A stretch of DNA of 6,151 nucleotides from the NCBI GenBank assembly GCA_003553165.1, contig PUOZ01000377.1, positions 1 to 6,151 of the forward strand. The letters are read 5' to 3'. This DNA is from Thioalkalivibrio sp. Lineage in GTDB: Bacteria; Pseudomonadota; Gammaproteobacteria; Ectothiorhodospirales; Ectothiorhodospiraceae. The position numbers and the translations under genes are program-made. The notes beneath the pieces were generated by a model, which did not search any database, was not told where the DNA came from, and saw only the letters and a program-made list of their open reading frames with translations. Below are positions 1 through 5,871 of the stretch, one piece after another. How positions within the stretch are numbered: the first letter of the stretch is position 1; every line of letters begins with the position of its first letter.

Positions 1-1291
1 CGGCCCGGTCCTGCACGCTGGTTTCCAGGTTGAAGTTGTCGAGGTTGCGCCGGGTGAAGTTGGCGGAGCCCGCGAGCAGCGTGGCGTCGCCATTGCGGGT
101 GCGATGCAGGAGCATCTTGGCATGGCACTGTTCGCCGGCGGTATTGCACCAGCGTACCGGCACGCCGGCTCCGTGCAACTCTTTGGCGACGGGACGGTTG
201 GGGATGCCCCGCTTTTCGCGACCGAACGCGTCGCGGTTCGGATCAAGTAGCAGCCGTAGTTCGACCCCGCGCTGCTGCGCGGCGACCAGGGCACTGACGA
301 CGGCCCGGTGCGAGAGATAGAACATCCAAAGATCCAGCCGATCGCCATCTCCGGCGGCTTCAATCATCTCGAGAACGGCATCGCGAATCCGTGATTCCGT
401 CAGTATGCGGATGCGGGTTTTTGCCTCGACATCGCCGTTGTCTGGGATGGGATCCGGAAAGGCGATTGGGGTACCTTCCGAGAACGCCACGACCGCGCGT
501 TCGGTATGCATCAGGTCGATTGCCGCGTCGCCTCGGAAGCGCACGGCGATATTGTCGTGCCGACTGCTGGCGTCATGCGGATTGCCCGAGGTCACCAAGC
601 CGATCCAGCCGTCCGGCCCATCCGTAACCAGCGTCTTGCGGTGGTTCGCCTTGAAGTTCAGAAGTGCGAGATAGGTGCGCAGGGTGACGGGCGTCCCACC
701 TACCGGGTTAGGCAGCCAGCCCCCGTTCGAATCGTTACCGAGCCACTGACAACAGATGCGCCAGGCGGCGGACCACACAGGGTTGGAATCACGCAAGACC
801 CGAAGATCGGTCTCGATCACGCGGATTCCATGCGCCTCCAGGCGTGAAAACAGCGGCTGCCGCACGCCGCCATAGAGAGTATTGAACGGGTCAGTGATCA
901 GCAGCATCTCAAGCTTCCCGGGTGCTTCCGCGCGGCGCTCCGTCAATCCCTGCACGAGTTCTTCCGAGAGTGGGCGGTGTCCGTCATCGACAGTGCCGGC
1001 AAACTGATTCACGAGAAAGAAGTCGGCGACCACCACTGATTGTGCCTGAGCGATCATATCCAGTGCGGCGTCGAAGATCTCATGGTCGGTGTGCTGTTCG
1101 CCGCGCGCGTCCAGCCACGTGCTGTCGACCAGGAATTCCACGCCCTCAGTCGCTCGGTAGGGAGTCGCGACATCGAGCCCGTCAGGCAGGGGCTTGTAGA
1201 CGTGGTGAACGCCTGTCAGCACGTAAGCCATGAGGAGCCCGACCAGGAACACGCGGTACGGCTTCTTGTGGAACCAATCCCATGCAGTCAT
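1..1291 (-). CDS. Membrane-anchored phospholipase D-like protein (partial, C-terminus outside window)
   Basis: An uninterrupted reading frame of 430 codons runs off the left edge, so the C-terminus is missing. The N-terminus has a basic/aromatic stretch and one hydrophobic segment (about residues 12-28, FLVGLLMAYVLTG). It looks like an uncleaved signal anchor that would place the rest in the periplasm. Two PLD-type half-domains follow. The first has a complete HxKxxxxD motif (H217, K219, D224) followed by TSGN. The second has H390-A-K392 and GSANFT at 408-413, but the expected Asp is absent at its usual spacing. The family (PLDc_2-like) cleaves or transfers phosphodiester bonds in lipids or nucleic acids; the substrate here is unknown. 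The ATG at 1291 was chosen because AAAGGG lies 8 nt upstream and the anchor follows at once. The gene is divergent from the rhomboid remnant. Family call is firm, activity and substrate are not. Confidence 0.85.
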   Translation of the reverse strand, partial: MTAWDWFHKKPYRVFLVGLLMAYVLTGVHHVYKPLPDGLDVATPYRATEGVEFLVDSTWLDARGEQHTDHEIFDAALDMIAQAQSVVVADFFLVNQFAGTVDDGHRPLSEELVQGLTERRAEAPGKLEMLLITDPFNTLYGGVRQPLFSRLEAHGIRVIETDLRVLRDSNPVWSAAWRICCQWLGNDSNGGWLPNPVGGTPVTLRTYLALLNFKANHRKTLVTDGPDGWIGLVTSGNPHDASSRHDNIAVRFRGDAAIDLMHTERAVVAFSEGTPIAFPDPIPDNGDVEAKTRIRILTESRIRDAVLEMIEAAGDGDRLDLWMFYLSHRAVVSALVAAQQRGVELRLLLDPNRDAFGREKRGIPNRPVAKELHGAGVPVRWCNTAGEQCHAKMLLHRTRNGDATLLAGSANFTRRNLDNFNLETSVQDRA

Positions 1292-1299
1292 ACCTGTAT

Positions 1300-1333
1300 C
1301 CCTTTAGCCTTGAGACAATCCGGAGCTAAAGGG
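1300..1333 (-). promoter_or_regulatory. Inverted repeat overlapping the PLD-like gene's ribosome binding site
   Basis: A perfect 9-bp inverted repeat, CCCTTTAGC (1300-1308) and GCTAAAGGG (1325-1333), is separated by 16 nt. In the minus-strand transcript the second arm carries AAAGGG, the best Shine-Dalgarno candidate for the PLD-like gene, ending 8 nt before its ATG. Folding would therefore hide the ribosome binding site. It could be a translational control hairpin, or a repressor operator read as DNA. The repeat is seen directly; its function is inferred. Confidence 0.5.
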
Positions 1334-1437
1334 TGCCGATGCGTCATCGTCTCGTCCAGACGGCGCAATGGCCAGCAGGAATCGATTTGCGTGTACTGTC
1401 CCGGGAGACAGGGCCCGGACATCAGAGTGGTACAGAT
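1334..1437. other. Intergenic region between divergent PLD-like gene and rhomboid remnant
   Basis: This short gap should hold the promoters of both divergent transcripts, but I could not pick a convincing -35/-10 pair. Two overlapping imperfect hairpins are visible: CTGTC (1396-1400) with GACAG (1407-1411), and TGTCcCGGG (1397-1405, one bulged C) with CCCGGACA (1414-1421). They are mutually exclusive and have no following T-run, so they do not look like a terminator. Confidence 0.35.
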
Positions 1438-1578
1438 ATGGAACTCAGTGTCACCCTTTACCTGATCGCTGCGACCGTGGCCATATCCCTACTGGCTTGG
1501 CAGCAGCCCCGACTGCTCGAAACACTGATCTATTGGCCACCAGCGGTATCGCAAGGCGAATGGTGGCGGCTATCGTGA
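1438..1578 (+). pseudogene. Rhomboid intramembrane serine protease, N-terminal remnant
   Basis: The 46-residue product has the start of bacterial rhomboid proteases: a hydrophobic first membrane helix (VTLYLIAATVAISLLAW), a Pro-Arg-Leu-Leu-Glu turn, then IYWPPAV and GEWWRL. From memory, intact relatives continue from this WWRL into a THGF-type segment and the HxxxN, GxSG and distal His catalytic elements. Here a TGA follows one codon after WWRL, so all catalytic residues are missing and the product is a quarter or less of family length. A weak Shine-Dalgarno (GAGTGG) precedes the ATG. About 62% of third positions are G or C (28 of 45), against about 82% in the first 40 codons of the next gene. 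That fits relaxed selection or a different origin. Bases 1579-1628 are open in another frame that ends in an ATGA overlap with the CNNM gene. A genuine 46-residue peptide is possible but less likely. Confidence 0.75.
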
Positions 1579-1624
1579 TGGGCTTTCTGTCGCCCCAGTT
1601 GTGGGCGCATTCCGAGGTGACCGG

Positions 1625-2644
1625 ATGAACCTGTTGACCTGGATCGGGATTCTGCTCTGCCTCTCGCAATCGGCGATGCTTTCCGGGTTGAATCTCGGCT
1701 TGTTCTCGCTGGGGAAACTCGAACTCGAGGTCGCGGCACGCAAGGGGGATGAGCGCGCCGCGCGGGTGCTGAAGCTGCGCGAAGACGCCAACTTCGCGCT
1801 GGTGACCATCCTCTGGGGGAACGTCGCTGTCAATGTCCTGTTGGCCCTGCTTTCGGGTTCGGTGCTGACGGGCGTGGCCGCCTTCCTGTTCTCGACCGTG
1901 GTGATCACGATCTTTGCGGAGATCATTCCGCAGTCCTACTTCACTCGCAATGCGCTGCGCATGGCGTCCATGCTGACCCCGGTCCTGCGTTTCTACCAGG
2001 TGCTTCTGTACCCCGTGGCCCGGCCGACGGCCTGGGTGCTCGATGCCTGGCTCGGTGGCGAGCACATCCGTTACTTTCCAGAGCGTGACCTGCGTCAGTT
2101 GATCCAGTTGCACATGGAATCCAGGGAGTCTGAGATTGCCCGTGTGGAGGGGCAGGGGGCGCTGAATTTTCTCGAGCTCGATGACGTTCCCCTGGATCAG
2201 GAAGGGGAGCTGATCGACCAGGAGAGCATGCTGCGCCTGGAATTCGTGGGCGCGCGTCCCGTGTTTCCCGAGATCGCGCCAAGCCCGGAGGATCCGTTCC
2301 TTCGGGCGCTCAACCGCTCCGGCAAGACCTGGGCGGTCCTTCTCGACCAGGACGGCCAGCCGCGCCTGGTCTTGAGCACCAATGATTTCTTTCGCGAGGC
2401 GATGTTCGATCCAGACCGGTTCAATCCCTTCCGGCATTGCCATCGACCGATCCTGGTGCACCGCGGCGACACCAGGTTGGGAGAACTCATTCAGCATTTC
2501 CGTCTATATTCCGGACCTGACGGCGACGATATCGTGGAGGACGATGTCGTCCTGCTGTGGGATGACCGGCCGCGCGTATTGACCGGAACGGACATCCTCG
2601 GCCGTCTCTTGCGCGGAATTGCCACCAGAACGACAAGGAGCTAA
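1625..2644 (+). CDS. CNNM/DUF21 transmembrane protein with divergent CBS-like C-terminus
   Basis: A 339-residue inner-membrane protein. Residues 1-150 match the CNNM (DUF21) transmembrane domain: SGLNLGLFSL (19-29) in the first helix, GNVAVNVLLALL (65-76) in the second, and FAEIIPQ (97-103), the conserved Glu/Pro element, in the third. A further hydrophobic stretch with a YP turn follows (119-143). The family (CorB/CorC, eukaryotic CNNM) is linked to magnesium transport. The C-terminal 190 residues resemble a degenerate CBS pair: PRLVLSTNDF (246-255) could end the first repeat, and VLTGTDILGRLLRGI (318-332) ends the second. The usual MTPR motif and a CorC_HlyC domain are absent. The ATG at 1625 was chosen for GAGGTGA four nt upstream. 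A GTG at 1601 would add eight residues but has no good ribosome site. The gene forms an operon with the coiled-coil gene 2 nt downstream. Transport and substrate are inferred. Confidence 0.85.
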   Translation: MNLLTWIGILLCLSQSAMLSGLNLGLFSLGKLELEVAARKGDERAARVLKLREDANFALVTILWGNVAVNVLLALLSGSVLTGVAAFLFSTVVITIFAEIIPQSYFTRNALRMASMLTPVLRFYQVLLYPVARPTAWVLDAWLGGEHIRYFPERDLRQLIQLHMESRESEIARVEGQGALNFLELDDVPLDQEGELIDQESMLRLEFVGARPVFPEIAPSPEDPFLRALNRSGKTWAVLLDQDGQPRLVLSTNDFFREAMFDPDRFNPFRHCHRPILVHRGDTRLGELIQHFRLYSGPDGDDIVEDDVVLLWDDRPRVLTGTDILGRLLRGIATRTTRS

Positions 2645-2646
2645 CG

Positions 2647-2934
2647 ATGAATGATCGTGAACGATATGCGGAAAAGATGAAGGCCAGGATCGATGAATGG
2701 AATGCCGACCTGAACAAGCTCGAGGCCAGGTCCCGGGAGGCGGAGGTGGAGTGGCGGGCGAAGTACGACGAGCAGATCCAGGAACTGCGGGAACAGCGCA
2801 ATCAGGTCGAGGAACGCCTGCGCGAGTTGCAGAAGGCGAGCGACGAGTCCTGGAAACGGCTGCGTGAAGGGATGGAACTAGCCTGGGATGATATGAGCAA
2901 GGCATTCCGGGACGCGGCCGACCGCTTCCGCTGA
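2647..2934 (+). CDS. Small coiled-coil protein (sll1863-like)
   Basis: A 95-residue, highly charged protein predicted to be almost wholly alpha-helical. Residues 5-65 show heptad-like spacing of hydrophobics between runs of Glu, Arg and Lys. An amphipathic tail follows, with Trp69, Trp80 and a DDMSKAF segment. There is no signal peptide, membrane segment or cysteine, so it is probably cytoplasmic or peripheral to the membrane. The KMKARIDEWNADLNKLEA start and the WDD(M/L) tail resemble a family of small bacterial coiled-coil proteins annotated as sll1863-like or stress-induced; the molecular role is unknown. AAGGAG lies six nt before the ATG and the start is 2 nt after the CNNM stop. The two are therefore almost certainly co-transcribed, and the protein may act with the CNNM protein. 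Confidence 0.8.
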   Translation: MNDRERYAEKMKARIDEWNADLNKLEARSREAEVEWRAKYDEQIQELREQRNQVEERLRELQKASDESWKRLREGMELAWDDMSKAFRDAADRFR

Positions 2935-3058
2935 GCGCGGTCGCGAGGCGGGCGATGAGGGGCCCCCGAGGCCCGTGGCGGGTCGGGCGGGACCGCGGTA
3001 TTGGCATCGGCTGGAGGGCGTGCAGCGGGCGCTTCCGGGGGGAGCGCGACCGCCCCGG
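2935..3058. other. Convergent intergenic region with GC-rich hairpins, possible terminators
   Basis: The region lies between the stops of the coiled-coil gene (plus) and the cytochrome gene (minus). Two compact hairpins are visible. At 2965-2987, CCCGA/TCGGG and CCCG/CGGG pair around a TGG loop with a GG bulge. At 3030-3046, CGCTTCC and GGGAGCG pair around GGG with one G-T wobble. Neither is followed by a T-run on either strand, so intrinsic termination is weakly supported and Rho-dependent ending is equally likely. GCGGTCGCG (2937-2945) also recurs inverted at 3045-3053, which may be chance in DNA this GC-rich. Confidence 0.3.
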
Positions 3059-3517
3059 TCATTCGATGCCTGCGGCCCGCTGTTCCCGGCGGATCCAGGC
3101 AATGATGTGTGCGGCATCCTCACCGGACACACCCGCGACCGGCGGCATGTCCCCGAACTCCCAGTGGTGTTGATGCACACCAAGGGCGACGGCCCGGTAG
3201 AAGGCCAGATCGGAATGATGCGACGGTTCGTAGATCCGATGGATCAGCGGCGGACCCTGATCCGAGCCGAGGGCGCCGTCCCCGTGGCATGTTGCGCAGT
3301 GGGTGGCGAAGAGCTCGGCGCCCCTTTCGGGAACGGCCTCGAAACCCTCCGGCGGGATGCGGAACTCACGTCGCGGTGTGGCCGGCACCTCCCCTGCAGC
3401 GGGGGCCTCCGCACTGCGATCCTGGGCTCCGGCCGCATCATTCCCGGGTTCGCTGCAGGCGGTGAGCACGGCAAGAGAGAGGATTCCGAGGGACAGGGGG
3501 ATTCGTTGCAGCATCAT
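3059..3517 (-). CDS. Lipoprotein monohaem cytochrome c, third gene of copper two-component operon
   Basis: A 152-residue exported c-type cytochrome. The N-terminus is a lipoprotein signal with lipobox LTAC (Cys21), followed by an Ala/Glu/Pro-rich linker to about residue 50. The mature protein would be tethered to a membrane facing the periplasm. The single haem motif is CATCH (74-78), with His78 as proximal ligand. Met124 in GDMPPV is the likely distal ligand, a standard class I arrangement. Histidines are unusually dense between them (H93, H100, H101, H115, H117, H118), and some could bind metal. The start at 3517 is the first of two adjacent ATGs, with AAGGAG 10 nt upstream inside the kinase gene. 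It lies 2 nt after the kinase stop and is therefore very probably co-transcribed with it. The role is electron transfer in the periplasm; a link to copper handling is inferred from context only. Confidence 0.88.
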   Translation of the reverse strand: MMLQRIPLSLGILSLAVLTACSEPGNDAAGAQDRSAEAPAAGEVPATPRREFRIPPEGFEAVPERGAELFATHCATCHGDGALGSDQGPPLIHRIYEPSHHSDLAFYRAVALGVHQHHWEFGDMPPVAGVSGEDAAHIIAWIRREQRAAGIE

Positions 3518-3519
3518 GG

Positions 3520-4980
3520 TTATTCGACTCCTTGCAAGTCATGGATCTGGACGGAAGGGTCCAGCGGAAGGTGTAGCGAGAACGTGGTGAATCCGTCCGC
3601 GGATTCGACCTGGATGTAGCCGCCGTGGGCCTCGACGATGGAGCGGGTGATGGCCAGCCCGAGGCCGGCACCTTCGCCCCTTCCTGACCGGGAAAGATCG
3701 ACACGGTGAAAACGGTCGAAGAGAAGTGACAGCCGGTCTGCCGGAATCGTCGCTCCGGGGTTGCGCACGGCGAGGATGGCCTCGCCTTCCTGTTCGCTGA
3801 TCGCGATCTCCACGGTGTTGCCTGCCGCCGTGTGACGGAGTGCGTTCGAGAGCAGGTTGGAGAGTGCCCGGCGCAACATCAACCGATCGCCAACGACGGT
3901 TGCCCCGCCGCTGAGCTGCAATTGCACACCCTGCTCCTCGGCGAGGGCCTCGTAGAATTCCAGCAGGGCCCGAGCCTCAGCCTCCAGTACGACGGCCTCC
4001 CCGGGCCGTGGAAGCAGCCCATTGTCGGCCTTGGCCAGGAAAAGCATGTCGCTGATCATGCGGGCGAGGCGGTCGAACTCTTCGAGGTTGGAGTGAAGGG
4101 TCTCGCGGTAGTCCTCGGCGCTGCGTGCACGCGTCAGGGCTACCTGGGTTTCGGTCATCAGATTCGAAACCGGGGTGCGCAGCTCATGGGCAATATCTGC
4201 GGAGAAATTGCTGAGCTGACGGAAGGACGCTTCCAGTCGGTCCAGCATGCCGTTGAAGGCCTCTGCCAGTTCGCGAACTTCGGCCGGGGCGTCTCGCGGG
4301 GAAATCCGCTGACCCAGTTGCTCCGCGGACAATCGGCGTGCCGCAGCAGTGACCCGCGTGAGCGGTGCAAGGCCCTGACGCGCGGCGAGCCACCCGAGCA
4401 GCGCCGCGAATGCCGCCGCCACGGAAACCCCGAACCAGAGACGCGCGCGAACCTCGTCCAGGAAGTGGACATGGTGACTGATGTCCAATGCCACCAACGC
4501 ATGCAGCGTCTGGGTCTCGGCCTGAGGTACCGGGAATTCCCGCGTGCGGCTGATGAAGTGCCGCCCATCCCGCACCCAACCGCTTGCGGTTCCCTCCGGC
4601 ATTTCTCCAGCCAGATGTCCGGGCTCAAAGCTGGACAGGCGTCTCCCGAAGATGACAACGCCCTCTGGATCGCGCACGAGCACCGCAAGATTGTCATGGC
4701 CGGCGAAGGCGTCGCTAAGGCGATGCGGCAGGAACTCGAACGCCTCCTGATCATCGGTGGTTCTGATGAGATGGCCGATGACCGTCATCTTGGCGCCGAG
4801 ATCGTACGCGTCCAGTTCGTCGAAATGGGAATCCACGGCCCGCTCCAGCAGGAGGCCCAGCCCGAGCAGCAGGGTGGCGGCGACCAGGGCGAAGAGGATG
4901 GCGAGCCGGGCCGTCAGGGAGAGCGGCCTGCGGCGCGACTGACGCTTGCTGGCCAGCGCGGGTGGCGGAGGGGCGTTCAC
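3520..4980 (-). CDS. CusS/CopS-type heavy-metal sensor histidine kinase
   Basis: A 486-residue membrane sensor kinase. A basic N-terminus leads to helix one (about 24-46), a periplasmic sensor of about 130 residues, helix two (about 181-200) and a HAMP linker (to about 254). The cytoplasmic core has the H-box [12 protein letters not shown] with phospho-acceptor His265, the N-box NLLSNALRH around Asn379, a G1-like RNPG (406-409), the F-box LFDRFHRVD (420-428) and the G2 motif [10 protein letters not shown] (435-444). The H-box region and [10 protein letters not shown] are close to E. coli CusS as I remember it. His52-Phe53 and the histidines of SHHVHF (169-173) fall where CusS has metal-site residues, but its Met/His-rich periplasmic loop is missing. 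The start is a GTG overlapping the regulator's TGA (GTGA), with GGAGG four nt upstream, so the two are translationally coupled. Copper or silver is the likely signal; other metals remain possible. Confidence 0.92.
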   Translation of the reverse strand: MNAPPPPALASKRQSRRRPLSLTARLAILFALVAATLLLGLGLLLERAVDSHFDELDAYDLGAKMTVIGHLIRTTDDQEAFEFLPHRLSDAFAGHDNLAVLVRDPEGVVIFGRRLSSFEPGHLAGEMPEGTASGWVRDGRHFISRTREFPVPQAETQTLHALVALDISHHVHFLDEVRARLWFGVSVAAAFAALLGWLAARQGLAPLTRVTAAARRLSAEQLGQRISPRDAPAEVRELAEAFNGMLDRLEASFRQLSNFSADIAHELRTPVSNLMTETQVALTRARSAEDYRETLHSNLEEFDRLARMISDMLFLAKADNGLLPRPGEAVVLEAEARALLEFYEALAEEQGVQLQLSGGATVVGDRLMLRRALSNLLSNALRHTAAGNTVEIAISEQEGEAILAVRNPGATIPADRLSLLFDRFHRVDLSRSGRGEGAGLGLAITRSIVEAHGGYIQVESADGFTTFSLHLPLDPSVQIHDLQGVE

Positions 4981-5657
4981 GACACCTCCGGGGTTTCCAG
5001 CACATACCCCATTCCGCGCACCGTGCGAATGAGCTTCGGCTCGAACGGTTCGTCGACCTTGGCGCGCAGCCGGCGAACGGCGACCTCGATCACGTTGGTG
5101 TCACTGTCGAAGTTCATGTCCCAGACCTGCGAGGCGATCAGGGACCTGGGCAGGACCTCTCCCTGTCGACGGACCAGAAGCTCCAATAACGCGAATTCCT
5201 TGGCGGTGAGGTCGACCCGCTCGCCGCCGCGCCGCACCCGGCGACGCAAGAGATCGATCTCCAGATCGGCTGCGGTCAGGATCTCCGGTTCCTTGTTGCG
5301 GCCGCGCCGCAGCAGGCTGCGCACCCGCGCAAGGAGTTCAGCGAAGGCGAATGGCTTCACGAGGTAGTCATCGGCGCCGAGTTCAAGGCCACGAACCCGA
5401 TCATCGATCTGATCCCTCGCGGTCAGGAACAGCACAGGCATCTCGTGCGCTGAGAGCCTGAGCGCTTGCAGAATCGCCCAGCCGTCCATGCGCGGCAGCA
5501 TCACATCCAGCACCAGCAGGTCATAATCGCCGGTCGCCGCCAGATGCAGTCCGTCGAGCCCGTCGCGCGCGAGATCCACCACGAAACCGGCCTCGCTCAG
5601 CCCCTGGCGCAGGTATTCGCCGGTCTTCGGTTCGTCCTCCACGATCAGTATCTTCAT
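4977..5657 (-). CDS. CusR/CopR-type response regulator (OmpR family)
   Basis: A 226-residue cytoplasmic transcription regulator of full family length. The receiver domain (1-115) has the acidic pair Glu7-Asp8, phospho-acceptor Asp51 in LVLDVMLP, Thr79 and Lys101 in LVKPF. The winged-helix OmpR/PhoB-type DNA-binding domain (about 125-222) includes [12 protein letters not shown], the recognition-helix region [17 protein letters not shown] and the C-terminal hairpin [27 protein letters not shown] is typical of the CusR/CopR/PcoR group. The ATG at 5657 was chosen because the conserved MKILIVEDE begins there and GAAGG lies 7 nt upstream; a TTG at 5708 would add a tail unlike the family. It overlaps the sensor kinase gene by 4 nt. 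A CusR-like box 67 nt upstream suggests autoregulation together with control of the divergent copC-like gene. Confidence 0.93.
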   Translation of the reverse strand: MKILIVEDEPKTGEYLRQGLSEAGFVVDLARDGLDGLHLAATGDYDLLVLDVMLPRMDGWAILQALRLSAHEMPVLFLTARDQIDDRVRGLELGADDYLVKPFAFAELLARVRSLLRRGRNKEPEILTAADLEIDLLRRRVRRGGERVDLTAKEFALLELLVRRQGEVLPRSLIASQVWDMNFDSDTNVIEVAVRRLRAKVDEPFEPKLIRTVRGMGYVLETPEVS

Positions 5658-5669
5658 GCTGCTGCCTTC

Positions 5670-5689
5670 GACGGCCCTTGCTAGCCGTC
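5670..5689 (-). promoter_or_regulatory. Small leader hairpin before the response regulator gene
   Basis: GACGGC (5670-5675) and GCCGTC (5684-5689) form a perfect 6-bp stem with an 8-nt loop. In the minus-strand transcript it directly abuts the Shine-Dalgarno GAAGG (5665-5669). It may influence translation of the regulator, but a stem this short in GC-rich DNA can arise by chance. Confidence 0.25.
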
Positions 5690-5690
5690 C

Positions 5691-5696
5691 ATTCTG
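5691..5696 (-). promoter_or_regulatory. Possible -10 element of the regulator-kinase-cytochrome operon
   Basis: CAGAAT on the minus strand matches four of six bases of the TATAAT consensus. A start near 5685 would put the CusR-type box centre about 46 bp upstream, a plausible activator position. There is no good -35, as expected for an activator-dependent promoter. This is a weak call. Confidence 0.2.
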
Positions 5697-5723
5697 CCAC
5701 TGGATCAAGCGGCGATTGGAAAG

Positions 5724-5739
5724 ATGACAAAGTTGTAAT
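5724..5739. promoter_or_regulatory. CusR/CopR-type operator in the divergent promoter region
   Basis: ATGACAAAGTTGTAAT is an inverted repeat: ATGACAA and TTGTAAT flank a 2-bp centre AG, with one mismatch (G5726 opposite A5737). It matches the CusR/CopR box as I remember it (TGACAANNTTGTCAT) at all but one informative position. It lies between a CusR-type regulator gene and a CopC-like gene, which is where the target of this regulator is expected. Binding is inferred. It probably serves both directions. Confidence 0.75.
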
Positions 5740-5790
5740 GCCCCTGTCAGGCCGGCGTTCGGTTGCGTGCTGCATGATTTGGCCTCGTTT

Positions 5791-5832
5791 CCGATAGTGG
5801 GCCAGGCCCATGCTGCGTCGCACCCCTATCGG
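5791..5832 (+). repeat. Inverted repeat in the copC-like gene leader, framed by a direct repeat
   Basis: CCGATAG (5791-5797) pairs with CTATCGG (5826-5832), and GGGCC (5799-5803) pairs with GGCCC (5805-5809) inside the loop. The structure is bracketed by two near-copies of one direct repeat, GGCCTCGTTTC (5781-5791) and GGCCTCCGTTTC (5832-5843). The positions fit a structured 5' untranslated leader or a second operator. No function is recognised. Confidence 0.4.
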
Positions 5833-5871
5833 GCCTCCGTTTCGCTCCAGACACCAACCTGAGGATTTGCC

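Noticed and set aside
1040..1465. Plus-strand frame of 141 codons opposite the PLD-like gene start
   Set aside because: Antisense to the PLD-like frame, which has HxK motifs and is open throughout; no recognisable product.
1601..1624. GTG start eight codons upstream of the CNNM ATG
   Set aside because: No Shine-Dalgarno at proper spacing, whereas GAGGTGA lies four nt before the ATG at 1625.
1451..2497. 348-codon minus-strand frame opposite the CNNM gene
   Set aside because: The product is His/Gln/Arg-rich low-complexity text with no domain, antisense to a recognised membrane protein.
2937..3053. Inverted pair GCGGTCGCG/CGCGACCGC about 100 bp apart
   Set aside because: Only 9 bp, no extension of pairing and very GC-rich composition; chance is the simpler explanation.
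2975..3619. 214-codon plus-strand frame across the cytochrome gene
   Set aside because: Antisense to a cytochrome with an intact lipobox and haem motif; no domain or ribosome site in this frame.
3832..5367. Long open plus-strand frame (511 codons) opposite the kinase and regulator genes
   Set aside because: It is antisense to two genes with clear domain motifs, its product is rich in Arg, Gln and Glu with no recognisable domain, and such open shadows are common in GC-rich DNA.
5658..5708. Upstream TTG start for the response regulator adding 17 residues
   Set aside because: The receiver domain of this family begins MKILIVEDE, and GAAGG precedes the ATG at 5657; the extension would also use up the leader.
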